Shown here: positions 35,821-45,689 of the stretch, piece by piece
Position numbering within the stretch: position 1 is the stretch's first letter
Layout of the letters: each line of letters begins with the position of its first letter
Assembly (NCBI GenBank): GCA_023313575.1
Contig: JAJTTP010000004.1
Location: 1,612,001-1,676,000, forward strand
DNA: 64,000 bases
Direction of reading: 5' to 3'
Origin: Eutypella sp. D-1
Lineage: Eukaryota > Ascomycota > Sordariomycetes > Xylariales > Diatrypaceae
Notes under the pieces: generated by a model
What the model saw: the letters and a program-made list of their open reading frames with translations, nothing else
Told to the model about the DNA's origin: nothing
Databases searched by the model: none
Made by a program: the position numbers and the translations under genes

Positions 35821-36018
35821 TCATGTATTCTCTACCTTCGAAGACTGGCCGCTACCACTTCCCTGTGAAGGCTCGCTGTGACTACCTGAGCTCGCGCTTC
35901 CAGGATCGCTGGAAGAGGGGGGTCTCCCTTCAAACGTATCGGTTCCCTGGGGAGGTGCGAGTGATGAAGACGGCTTTGTCTTGGGGTGGGTTTGATGATT
36001 TTCATTCTGGTTATCCAT
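35821..36018 (-). CDS. Possible small disordered protein
   Basis: From the ATG at 36018 this frame encodes 65 residues rich in Ser, Pro, Gly and Gln (MDNQNENHQTHPKTKPSSS..., PPQGTDTFEGRPPSSSD, ending SGSGQSSKVENT). An upstream in-frame ATG at 36105 would add 29 residues. Small hydrophilic proteins of this kind are common in fungi and the segment PPQGTDTFEGRPPSS looks like constrained protein sequence, but I cannot name a family. Confidence 0.35.
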   Translation of the reverse strand: MDNQNENHQTHPKTKPSSSLAPPQGTDTFEGRPPSSSDPGSASSGSHSEPSQGSGSGQSSKVENT

Positions 36019-37569
36019 GGCGGATGTTGCTGATTGGACCTGGTGCACGTGAGGTTTAGCGAAAAAAGGACGTGTCGGTACTGGGAACTTCTGACTATGG
36101 AGCAACGGGTATTGGGCGAAGGTCCTGTTGAAACGAAGAATATGACTTGATCGACTTGAAGGTACAGCTATTCTAACAGAGGGAGGAAGACGTTTCTTAT
36201 ATGCATGATGGGCACTGTGATAGAGTCTTTACCCTTCGACTTCAGTCCTTCGAAGTGTAGAAGGCGCCACCAAGAAATCCTTTCGTCATCCCTCGGGGGA
36301 AACGCTCGATCGCCATGGAGTAGATGTGGCGATGACTGTTTGATTCTCCAGGCGCGGAATGCAAACTCAAGCAGAAGGAACTCGTATGGTGGCCTCGACG
36401 TGTTTGTTGGTTATTGAGCTGAATGTTGGTGCGACGGGCTACACAACCGGTTAGGTGTGCTTGCCTCCCACAGGCCTCTTTGCCAGTTCGCGTGGTGGAC
36501 TAGGCTTTTAGACAGTTATACCAACGCCGATGATGCATTTTGAGCAACAGCAATGTCACAGCCGCAGTGCAAACCGAGTATGAATTGGCTTTGCTGCCAG
36601 GGTCTATCCCGGGCCCCGGGGTAGTGAGGCGTGTCCTTGCCTTGGACCTCGATTTTCATGGCGTTGGCAAACAAGCATCATCCACCCTGTTCTAGCCGTG
36701 CTGGATGCCGTGCCCTGCCTGGACAATTTATCCACCTGAAGGACCTCGATTGCTACTGCTCGCGGCCTGACTCCGTGTAATTTTGAGGCGATGTTGATTT
36801 TTCGAGTCTAGGGCCCCTGCCGCTCAGCGCTCTTGGCATGGTCACGTTGGACAATCCGGACAAACCAAATCGATGTCGGTCGAGCCCTGTAAGCCTTACA
36901 GCATAATCTACAGGGGGATTAGGGCACGGCCCAATATCAAGATGCACGACCGAAGGATCGTATAGATAAGGAACATCCAGGGACTTCCCACATCCGGGGT
37001 AGAATATTTCCCTGAGTGTAGTCACCGTAGTGATTACCGCGGGGGGTTGGGTTGCCAACGCGCCGGGTACAGGGCACTCTAGCGCCTGGGGGCCTTGGCG
37101 GGATCCCCTCATTCCCTGCCAAGCAGACCTCGTCCCCGCGACGTTGCCGATTGAGGCAGCTGACAAGCTCGGAGAGCGTTATCTGGGCGGTCTTGGTGCT
37201 CGTGCGGGCGCCTCGAAAGGGAAATAGGTCCCCTGGTACGAAAGCGATTGATCTCAATTATTACCACCTGCCGGTTCGCAGGCGATTGGTCGCCATGGTC
37301 TCTGCTCCAGGAAGACATGCATGGCGTGCTCCGTCTTGGCCGCAGTTACGATTGATTGCGGGCCTCTCACGCGATATGGACACGAGCTGTCGACTTCTCG
37401 GCGAAAATTTTGGGATTATAAAAAGGGCGTCCCTGCATGCTTGCGAGCATCATGGAGAAATCAAGCTGCTAAGTACCTAACGTGCCAGGTCTGGGATCGT
37501 CACCTCCAATTCCGCCCTGAAGAGCGTCGAGCCCTCCATTCCCCCGCCTCCCTTCCCATATTCCCGACG
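36019..37569. other. Intergenic region before the aminopeptidase gene
   Basis: About 1.5 kb with long but domain-free frames on both strands (36753-37257 minus; 37030-37569 plus). CCCGGGCCCCGGGG, a short GC palindrome, occurs at 36608-36621. The aminopeptidase frame is open upstream to 37321, but its signal peptide starts at 37570. Confidence 0.5.
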
Positions 37570-39210
37570 ATGAAAACAAAGAGCGCACTCCTCCACCTCG
37601 GGGCTACGGCCGCGACGGTGACAACAGCAGCTGCTAGCGAGGGCTACAAGGAGCTTGTGACCTCGGAGAAGCTGCAGGAGCTGATCACGACGGAGGATCT
37701 GGTGGCTGGGTCCCAGGTGCTGCAGGACTTGGCGGATGCACACGGAGGGAACCGTGCGTTCGGTGGCGGCGGCCACAACGCCACGGCCGACTACCTGTAC
37801 GAGACGCTCAACGCGTTGGATGGCTACTACGACGTCTTCAAGCAGCCCTTCACGGAGCTCTACTTCGCCGGCACAGCGGAGCTTGCTGTCGTCGGCGGTG
37901 AGAAGTACCCTGCCTCCGCGCTGACTTACACCCCCGCCGGAGAATTCAGTGGCGCCGCCGTCGTCTCTGTTGCGGAGCTCGGATGCGCCGCTGAAGATTT
38001 CCCTGCCGAGGTGGAGGGAAAGGTGGCGCTGATTCAGCGTGGCGAGTGCCAATTCGCGCAGAAGGTCACCAACGCCAAAACTGCGGGTGCGGTGGCGGCC
38101 ATCATTTACAACAACGAGCCGGAGGGCCAGTTCTCAGGAACACTGGGCCAGGGCGGCGACTACGTGCCGGTTGCTGGCGTCGAGGCGGCGACGGGCGCCG
38201 AACTCTTGGCTCGGCTCGAGCAGGATGGTGAGGCGAGCGTTGATCTGACGGTCGATGCTGTCACCGAGAACCGCACCAATTTCAACGTTATCGCCGAAAC
38301 CAAAGGCGGCGACAAGAACAACGTCCTTGTCCTGGGCGCGCACTCCGACTCCGTCCCTGCGGGTCCCGGTATCAACGATGACGGCTCTGGTACCATTGGT
38401 ATTCTCAACGTCGCCGTCGCTCTATCAAAGTTCTCCGTCACAAACGCGATACGCTTCGCGTTCTGGGGCGCTGAGGAATTCGGCAAGCTCGGATCGTACT
38501 ACTACGTGAGGCAGCTGAATGGAACTGGTGGCGAGGGTTCTGATGGCTCTGAGATTAGCAAGATCAGGGCTTACCTGAACTTCGATATGGTACGTTTGAT
38601 TATTTTCTTTACCGTCTTTTCCTTGGGCGTATTTTTGTACGTGGGAAGCTCCCCAGAGTACAAGGTTCACTAATACATGTTATTTCCCCTCCACTAGATC
38701 GCCAGCCCCAACTACGTCTATGGCATCTACGACGGCGACGGCAACGCCTTCAACCTGTCGGGCCCGCTCGGGTCCGCCGAGCTGGAGCGGGACTTCGAGG
38801 AGTTTTACCGGTCGCGAGAAACGCCGTTCGTGCCATCGGAGTTCAGCGGGCGGTCGGACTACGCGGCCTTCATCGAGAACGGGATTCCATCGGGTGGCTT
38901 GTTCACGGGAGCCGAGGTCCGGAAGACGGAGGAAGAGGCGGCGCTGTTCGGCGGCACGGTAGGCGAGTCCTACGACCCTAACTACCATAAGGCGGGCGAC
39001 ACCATCGACAATCTAGCCCTCGACGCTTTCCTACTCAACACCCAGAGTATCGCAAACTCGGTCGCCAAGTACGCCCTCAGCTTTGACACCCTACCGCCCG
39101 CCGACCCACTTACTAGGAGGTGGTCGGGTGACAGGGCGCGGCTGTTCTCGAGGTCAACTCATTCGCACACTCACTCCGGGCCGTGCGGCCAGGCTTCAGA
39201 TCTCATCTAA
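37570..39210 (+). CDS. Secreted or vacuolar M28 aminopeptidase with PA domain
   Basis: Exons 37570-38589 and 38698-39210 encode about 510 residues; the 108-bp intron uses a GTACGT donor. A signal peptide is visible at residues 1-22 (MKTKSALLHLGATAATVTTA). A protease-associated domain spans about 120-225, with GKVALIQRGECQFAQKV and GAVAAIIYNN. The M28 zinc-peptidase core has all expected metal ligands and the catalytic Glu: H258 (GAHSDS), D270 (NDDGSGT), E302-E303 (WGAEEFG), D339 (NFDM) and H437 (NYHKAGDT). It resembles aminopeptidase Y (Ape3-like) of fungi, which removes N-terminal residues from peptides. The C terminus carries a His-rich HSHTHSGPCG motif. The in-frame extension upstream to 37321 is not used in this model because it would bury the signal peptide. 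Confidence 0.92.
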
Positions 39211-40786
39211 GCGGTTGCTTCTTCGGGATAAGCACGATACCAAGCAGCCTAGTAGTAGTAGTCATATACATATAGTGCCTTATGATGCATGTGTAGGCAT
39301 GCTGAAATAATCTGGAATGTGATTGTTATTCGGTGTGGCGGTGCTACGACGTGGCTCAAATCCCTTGTAGTATGTAAACAGCTAACAAAGAATGAACCAC
39401 ACCGAAGCATATGTGAACTAGCAATTAGCAATGACGCTTTGTAAGAGGAAAACGCCGAGAATATATGCAACCTATTGCGCCTGGGTAAGCTTGAAACTTC
39501 AGATCTCCGGGGCTCATGGGTGCATGTGAAGCAGGCTATATGACGTTAGTGATCGATACCACCAAAGTGCCAGTAAGGAGGCTGTAGCTCGCCCCCGGAA
39601 GGATAAAAGCGGATTTTTGCACATTTCGGTAAGCAAGATCCCACGTGGAATGCGATGTGATGGGGGCCATGTGCAGCGAACATTCTGTCAAGTCTGCCAA
39701 CCTATGTTCGGTTCGAGTGGCTGAGTAGCTCCCCTGATTCTCTGGGAGTCTGGATCAGGGGTAGTGCGAAGGAATGCCCAACACGACATGACTGGCATGA
39801 ATGACTTGCATCTTCCTCAAAGAACACCCTCTGGCCTTGGTGGCGATTGGTTCCCACCTGGCTGGGAGTAACACATCGCGCGGCTATGGTCGGTAGTGGA
39901 ACCGACTGGCCGGGAGATGTGCTGATCAGGCGCTATCTTCATGTCATAAATGCGCGTCAACCAGCCAAATGACAAAATAGGAACAAAGGAGAAGCTGTGA
40001 CCGATAGCAACGACTAATTGAATGCATGGATGAAACTTAACAAGTCGCCGTCTTGCCATCCAACTCATACCGGCCGAACTAATAGTGTAGAGGTGAGCAC
40101 CGTGAGGCGAAGCTTCCTACCCATATGAAATAACTCGTCAAGCAGAATTCTCATCAGGTATCGTGACGAAGAATGTTGTAATTGCTACTTGTCAGTGAAT
40201 ATGAAAAATAAAGCAATGGGGCCAAGGCCTACAGCCAGGGAGGCTTAGCACAGCTAGGCATTTTTCCCCCATGGTTACCTTCTTTTCATTGGCTACCTAG
40301 GAATCAATACCTAGGTACGCTAGGAGGCTGCGGCCACTCCAGCCACTCACTACCTACCCGACATACCTAAGTAAGTAGAAACACAGCCCCTGTGCTTCTT
40401 ACCCCTTACAGAGGTTGACCCCCCCTAAAACAAAGGCTAAAACAAAGGGGTAAGCCGCAACATGGCCGCCACAAATACAATAGCCTCAACATTCGGTTGC
40501 GACAATGTCACATCTAAGCCAATCTTTAAGGGCCTATGCATCTCAAACAGCCTTGCTGTTTGCCTTGCTGTACCGGGCATAAAGAAATTCTGGTATGATT
40601 CATGAACTCGAATATAATCAACGCAAGGTTGTTTGATAGAAACGTACCAAGATATAAAGCATCGTCGAAGCCTGCAAATATGGTGGTCCTTCGAGATATC
40701 AAGATAGGGATTACCCATACCAAAAACTCAAGTCACTGCAGCTATCAATCTACACAGCAATATTTCAACTCTACGAAATTATTAAG
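39211..40786. other. Intergenic region
   Basis: No supported gene. A hairpin-capable inverted repeat (CCCCTGAT...ATCAGGGG) lies at 39733-39761. TACCTAGG, ATACCTAGGTA and ACATACCTAAGTAAG motifs cluster at 40290-40378. Open frames at 39817-40068 and 40437-40723 are not convincing. Confidence 0.5.
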
Positions 40787-42160
40787 ATGCCTCACTCTAC
40801 TACCCCGCGCGAACCCACCTACAATGGGATTACCATCTCCACATTCCTCGATGCGGGTAGCCCCTTTTCCTCCAAGAACCTTGGCAGACGACGCCCATCA
40901 ATCCGCCGGCAACAGTACCCGACAGATAGTTCCCGTTTGCTGCAAGTTGATGACCTGGAAACTCCTAATCTGTTGAGCCCTGAAGACGTATCTGGTGATT
41001 TCGGCCGCACTGGCCGTCGCTCCTTTTTCAATAGCCTGAACCCATTCTCGTCTTCATCGTCGCGGCGGTCTTCAGTGTCCTCGTCATCCCGTGCTAGTAG
41101 CAGGGACAGCAGACACCAGGAAACTGATGGCGACCGTACCGGAATCTTCCGGAGCCCTCTCATGAACCCCTCGCCGCCGACGCGGCGGCCCAGAGCACAG
41201 TCTCCACCTCCGGCATACTCCGAAAACCCGTCAGCTGCATCAGGTCCGACTTTAGGAACCCCGCCAACGTACTCGCAGAATGAAGCAAGCACCAGCGCCA
41301 GTACCAGCACTACTAGTAAGGGCAGGAGCCAAGGCAGCAACAGCACCTCCGCCAGCAGTAGCCACTGCGGCATCCAAGGCCGAGATGACGACGACTTCAA
41401 GTTCCTAGAGACGTTTGACACGGAGTTCCTGATTGACGACAGTGCATCGATGTACGGCCGACGATGGCGCGAAGTGGGGGAGGCATTGGTGTCCGTGGTC
41501 CCCGTGTGCACAAAGCACGACTCCGACGGCGTCGGTGTCTGGTTCCTCAATAAAAAGGAGCGGCGAAACGAGTACCGTAACGTCACTCGGGCGCGCGAAG
41601 ACGAGCCGGGAATGGGCGTCAGCGTGCAGGGGCTCTTTCAGCAACGCCGTCCCGACGGCGATGCCACTTTGACGGGTACACGACTCCGTGAAATTCTAAA
41701 TCCGTACGTGCGGCGCTGCGAGCGCATCGAAGCGGAGAACGAACGACGTGCAGAACAAGGCTTGGATCAGGATCCTCTGGACCTGCCTAAGCCTATAAAT
41801 ATCATTGTTATTACAGATGGGCGGGCCGACGACGACCCGGGTAGCGTCCTTAGGGAAATGGCGGGGCGCCTTGATGCCATACACGCTCCGCCGTATCAGG
41901 TCGGTGTGCAGTTTTTCCGGGTCGGGGATGACGAGCGCGCCGCCATCGCCCTGCGACAGCTAGACGATGAGCTCGGCGTCGTGGGTGGTCTTTCCAGTGT
42001 CCGTAAGCCTGTCCGCGACATGGTCGACACCGTTACCTTTGACGCCGTCGGTGACGGCCGCACTCATGCCCCTCGGCTCACCCGTGATTGCATCCTCAAG
42101 ACTGTTCTCGGTGCCGTCAACCGCCGACATGACAACAATAACCTTGCGTCTCGGCCATGA
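40787..42160 (+). CDS. von Willebrand factor A-domain protein (vWA paralogue 1)
   Basis: A 457-residue single-exon protein. Residues 1-195 are Ser/Arg-rich and disordered and include two PY-type motifs, PPPAY (140-144) and PPTY (159-162), of the sort bound by WW domains of Rsp5/Nedd4 ubiquitin ligases. Residues about 205-455 form a vWA domain with a complete metal-ion-dependent adhesion site: DDSAS (217-221), a Thr in DATLTGTRL and the Asp of IVITDGRADDD. There is no signal peptide or membrane helix, so it is probably intracellular. It shares the linker-domain order and many blocks (KHDSDG-V-FLN, VGVQFFRVGDD, ILKTVLG) with the convergent gene at 42718-43944. The two are paralogues. Confidence 0.85.
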   Translation: MPHSTTPREPTYNGITISTFLDAGSPFSSKNLGRRRPSIRRQQYPTDSSRLLQVDDLETPNLLSPEDVSGDFGRTGRRSFFNSLNPFSSSSSRRSSVSSSSRASSRDSRHQETDGDRTGIFRSPLMNPSPPTRRPRAQSPPPAYSENPSAASGPTLGTPPTYSQNEASTSASTSTTSKGRSQGSNSTSASSSHCGIQGRDDDDFKFLETFDTEFLIDDSASMYGRRWREVGEALVSVVPVCTKHDSDGVGVWFLNKKERRNEYRNVTRAREDEPGMGVSVQGLFQQRRPDGDATLTGTRLREILNPYVRRCERIEAENERRAEQGLDQDPLDLPKPINIIVITDGRADDDPGSVLREMAGRLDAIHAPPYQVGVQFFRVGDDERAAIALRQLDDELGVVGGLSSVRKPVRDMVDTVTFDAVGDGRTHAPRLTRDCILKTVLGAVNRRHDNNNLASRP

Positions 42161-42717
42161 AAAGGGGAGGTGAGCATCCCAGTGGACCACTCCTGATCAT
42201 TTCAGAGCTCATAATTGTACGTGGGAAATAAGAGCAGAATGGCGCTTTGCCGGGACTTGAAAATCCGGCATGAGTACCCTGACCATACGGGAATCATTTC
42301 ATCAGTACCTAAAATCTGAATTTTTCGGTGGTGTTTGGGATACCCAAGGCAATGGTGTTCGATCATTATATATCCGGAAGGTCTCGTAGAAATTTAGACA
42401 CGCAAGCATAGTTTGCTTTTATCGTATGAAACAATAATTGCTTAAGTGAATGCTAAGGAATCTGGGCAGAACCTTACTACTCAAGCGCCAGGTGCTCCCA
42501 CCACCACACAATCATCAATAGAGCACGTTATGAAAAGTATTATCACCGCCCCACCATCGCATCACTAATGATCCCAAAGTGCACCCCCAAACATTAATCC
42601 CTTCCTATCTATCCCTTCTTGGCCAGCACTATCACCTTCAATGCCTCTATATAATTTTGTTTTTACTGTCATATTTCATAGTAAAACTGTTTGAATTTCT
42701 TTACATAAGAATAGCTT
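42161..42717. other. Short intergenic region between tail-to-tail vWA genes
   Basis: A 557-bp non-coding stretch holding the 3' ends of two convergent genes. It is AT-rich near 42640-42710. No other feature seen. Confidence 0.5.
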
Positions 42718-43944
42718 TCAAAGATCACCGTCATAAAGTGCATTGATGCCACCTAGGATAGTCTTCAGGATTCTCTCCGGTGACATCACCACTTCTCCTT
42801 CTTCGATTTTGACGTATGTCGCTGTGTCGACCATGTTTCTTCTTGATCCCATCTCTTCGTGGAACTCTCGATCCAAATGATTCAAGAACCTTGTGGCCTC
42901 GCCACCATCACCAACCTGGAAGAATTGAATGCCGATTTGATGCCTTTCTGCCCCGTGTTCGTCTAGCCTCTCGATGGTGCGTTCGATTGCCTCCTCAACA
43001 GCTTTTTGTACATCTGGCTCTCCATCCGTGAAGATAATGAGAAGCAACGGCTTGACATATTCTTCTAGGCGCTGGCGCGGTTCGTAGTACTGCATGTACT
43101 TCTTGAGGATTTTTGCCAGTCTCACACCCATGGGGGTCCCGCCGTCAGGTTTCACTGATTCAAAGATCTCCCTGACGTCGCCACTGTCCTTGATACCCTG
43201 AAAGCCACGCTCTGGAAACGCGTCATTGCCGTCCGCGCCGGCAAATATTTTCTTTAGCGTTCCAGCGGGCCCCTCCCCAAGTCGCCCAATTTCGAGCCCC
43301 CCGGTGTTCCACGAGTTTAGGAAGTAGACACTAATGCCATCGCTGTCATGCTTAGTAACAATAGGGGTAATGTACTCAAGCACCTGAGAAAGCGCGGCCC
43401 ATCTCTTCATCTGTGCTCCCTCAGAAACAGGATAATCCATAGAACTAGAGTCGTCGATCAAGAGTACCGTATCGAATTCGCGCAGCAAATTCCGGTCGCG
43501 TGCTGTTAAACCATCACTATCACGATCTTCTGACTCTCTGGTGCGTTTCCCCGAGTCTGACATGGTCACATGATCGTTTGACTCCGGAGCGGTTATGACC
43601 GTCCATGGCCACGAATGGCCTGCATTAGGATTGTCACTGTATGCGGGTGGCGGCTTCTCTGAAGGGGGCTCTGAACTGAATGGGTCAGCCCACGAACCCT
43701 CAGTCGACCTATGATGAAATGGTGTAAGCGAGGGGTCTCCAGATAATTCGGAGTTGAATGATTCAGTCGATGTTCCGGCCTGATCTGTGTCGCGGTTTCT
43801 AGACCTTGACGGAGAACGCGTGAAAATACTCGTGAGACTCGTAGTGGCGCTTTCCACAATGGAACGAGCGCGAGAGCTGCTCCTAGACCTGCCTGACCCG
43901 GTGCCATCGTATGGGCTAAGATGGTTGCGTCGAGACCTGTCCAT
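42718..43944 (-). CDS. von Willebrand factor A-domain protein (vWA paralogue 2)
   Basis: From the ATG at 43944 this encodes 408 residues. The N-terminal part is Ser/Arg-rich with a PPPAY motif at about 98-102. The vWA domain follows: FDTVLLIDDSSSM (DDSSS 164-168), the Thr of PDGGTPMGVRL and the Asp of LLIIFTDGEPD complete the metal site. GIQFFQVGDGGEATRFLNHLD and SPERILKTILGG are shared with paralogue 1. The frame is open upstream to 44208, but the extra 88 residues do not fit the paralogue, so 43944 is preferred. The function is unknown. A metal-dependent protein-binding role and a link to Rsp5-type ubiquitin ligases through the PY motif are inferences. Confidence 0.85.
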   Translation of the reverse strand: MDRSRRNHLSPYDGTGSGRSRSSSRARSIVESATTSLTSIFTRSPSRSRNRDTDQAGTSTESFNSELSGDPSLTPFHHRSTEGSWADPFSSEPPSEKPPPAYSDNPNAGHSWPWTVITAPESNDHVTMSDSGKRTRESEDRDSDGLTARDRNLLREFDTVLLIDDSSSMDYPVSEGAQMKRWAALSQVLEYITPIVTKHDSDGISVYFLNSWNTGGLEIGRLGEGPAGTLKKIFAGADGNDAFPERGFQGIKDSGDVREIFESVKPDGGTPMGVRLAKILKKYMQYYEPRQRLEEYVKPLLLIIFTDGEPDVQKAVEEAIERTIERLDEHGAERHQIGIQFFQVGDGGEATRFLNHLDREFHEEMGSRRNMVDTATYVKIEEGEVVMSPERILKTILGGINALYDGDL

Positions 43945-45689
43945 AATAAGATATGCGTGGCACGTTATGTGCCCAGCTGGCTTTATGGTGGGTTGCCAGA
44001 TGTCGGGATTTGATGAGCAATATAGGGAAGGCTGGGCGATGAAGACAGAGATAAGTGGCGAGCAGGAGAAATGGGTAATATTTGTATGTTTTATTCGTGT
44101 CTCTTCGGAGTCGTGCAGAGAGAGTAAGAGGGTGCACCAGCCGGTGAAAAGGGCAACCCAAAATCCTAGATGATCCAGGGGTGTTTGCAAGTCACTATTT
44201 GTGTACACATGACCGCATTTCTCAGCCTCTCACGAAGACAAAGAAAGAAAACAGAGGAAAACAGCCAGTACCAGCGGTAATACATGGATTGTTATACCCA
44301 TATCCTAGTTAGCTTCGTTTAAGCAACTACCACATTCCAATCACCAAGAGTACTGGCGTGAGGTTGGTCAGATGAAAACTTTGAGTCTTTATCTTTGGTG
44401 ACACAGAGCGGGCTTCCCCACCCCCAAGGACATGAAAGAACCCAGCTCAGCGAGAGATCTCCCCTCGTTTGCTGTTACATCTTTGAAGCTAGACCATCTC
44501 CTCTCGAGGCACCACTCATTCCACGCCTGGTGCTCATGTCAAACCAATTAATGTCGACTAACAACATATTCTGTCGAGGACATAAACTGGGTGTTCCCCT
44601 GTATTATAGGTACCACTGGAAGAGATGCTAGCACTAGACGGTGTGTACAACATGCCAAATAACAAGCATGCCATCCCTAAAGCAGTCAGAGTCTCTGTCG
44701 GTCTGGGTGGCGGTTCTATCAAACACGGCTGCCGAGTCCTCAGGCTACCAACTCCTCACTCTCATTGCAGTCCGCTTTGTCCTCCACCGTGGTCAGTCCC
44801 TGGAGAGCGTCTACGTGTTAGCCTCGTCTCCTGTGCCATCTTCCTTCTTTGCGTCATCCCTTTCTCTTACCTTGATTTTCAGCCGTCTCTAGTGCGACGT
44901 TGCCAGGTATACCGCTGGTACATTCGTCCTCGCCTAACAGATCAGCGCCTCGTGTTTCGAATCATTGAACAAGCATGGAGGTTGGGCATCAAGGTCACAC
45001 AGCCTTGCTCGTGCTCGTATCCCTTTCATCTGGGGAGAACGATCTACACCATCTCCTACGCATACAGGCACTACCTGGAAGATAATTCCCGGCCCCAATC
45101 CTTTGTTGGGGCGATGTGTCTTTCTTGGTCGCTACTTTTGACATTCTCCTTGATATTCTCCATGTAGATGCTTGTGCATGACAGAGACTGTACTGTAGCT
45201 GACGAAACGAGGCGCGAGCCTGTTTCTGTGTAGCAGTCGCCGGAAGCAAACCAAACCCTCCCGCTTGCAGTTTGCTTTATCACATGGCCGCGCGCCATCC
45301 ATGCACATTCATCGCTGATCTAGTATCAACAAGCTACTCGTTCCATACTAGCGCAAGCATACTGCATATGGGAGAAGTTATGGCGCAGATATCGGGTGTA
45401 TTTCGACAGGGAAATGAAAGATCATTGTAGTCATATTGGGAAGAGGTTAACATAATCGTACAAAACATATATACAAATAACATTTGGTATCATACATCCC
45501 CCGTCTATCCACCTATGTACCTAGCCACTTATTTCATGTAGTCAGAAACTACGTCGCCACCAGTCAAGATGTCCATACACATCGTGCGCCTATATAGATA
45601 AACATACACGCCCACACTGAGTCCAGAGTTTGTGAATGTGCCACTATACACCCCTGGGCGCTGCCTATGTAAACAGCGCCCTGGAAAGT
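43945..45689. other. Intergenic region
   Basis: No supported gene. Overlapping frames at 44625-45167 (plus) and 44995-45298 (minus) are moderately long but have no domain and unfavourable composition. Confidence 0.45.

Noticed and set aside
36753..37257. Overlapping minus-strand frames of 106-137 codons upstream of the aminopeptidase
   Set aside because: Both strands are open over the same GC-rich stretch and none resembles a protein family.
37321..37569. In-frame N-terminal extension of the aminopeptidase
   Set aside because: It would place a clear signal peptide 83 residues inside the protein; the start at 37570 is better.
39700..39765. GGTTCGAG sequence with a nearby hairpin, possible tRNA
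   Set aside because: No acceptor stem, D-arm or anticodon arm can be folded around it; no tRNA was found anywhere in the window.
43945..44208. In-frame N-terminal extension of vWA paralogue 2
   Set aside because: The 88 extra residues are Cys/Trp-rich, do not match the paralogue and look like untranslated leader.
44625..45167. A 180-codon plus-strand open frame
   Set aside because: No recognisable domain, a Cys/Pro/Ser mix typical of non-coding sequence, and overlapping frames of similar length on the other strand.
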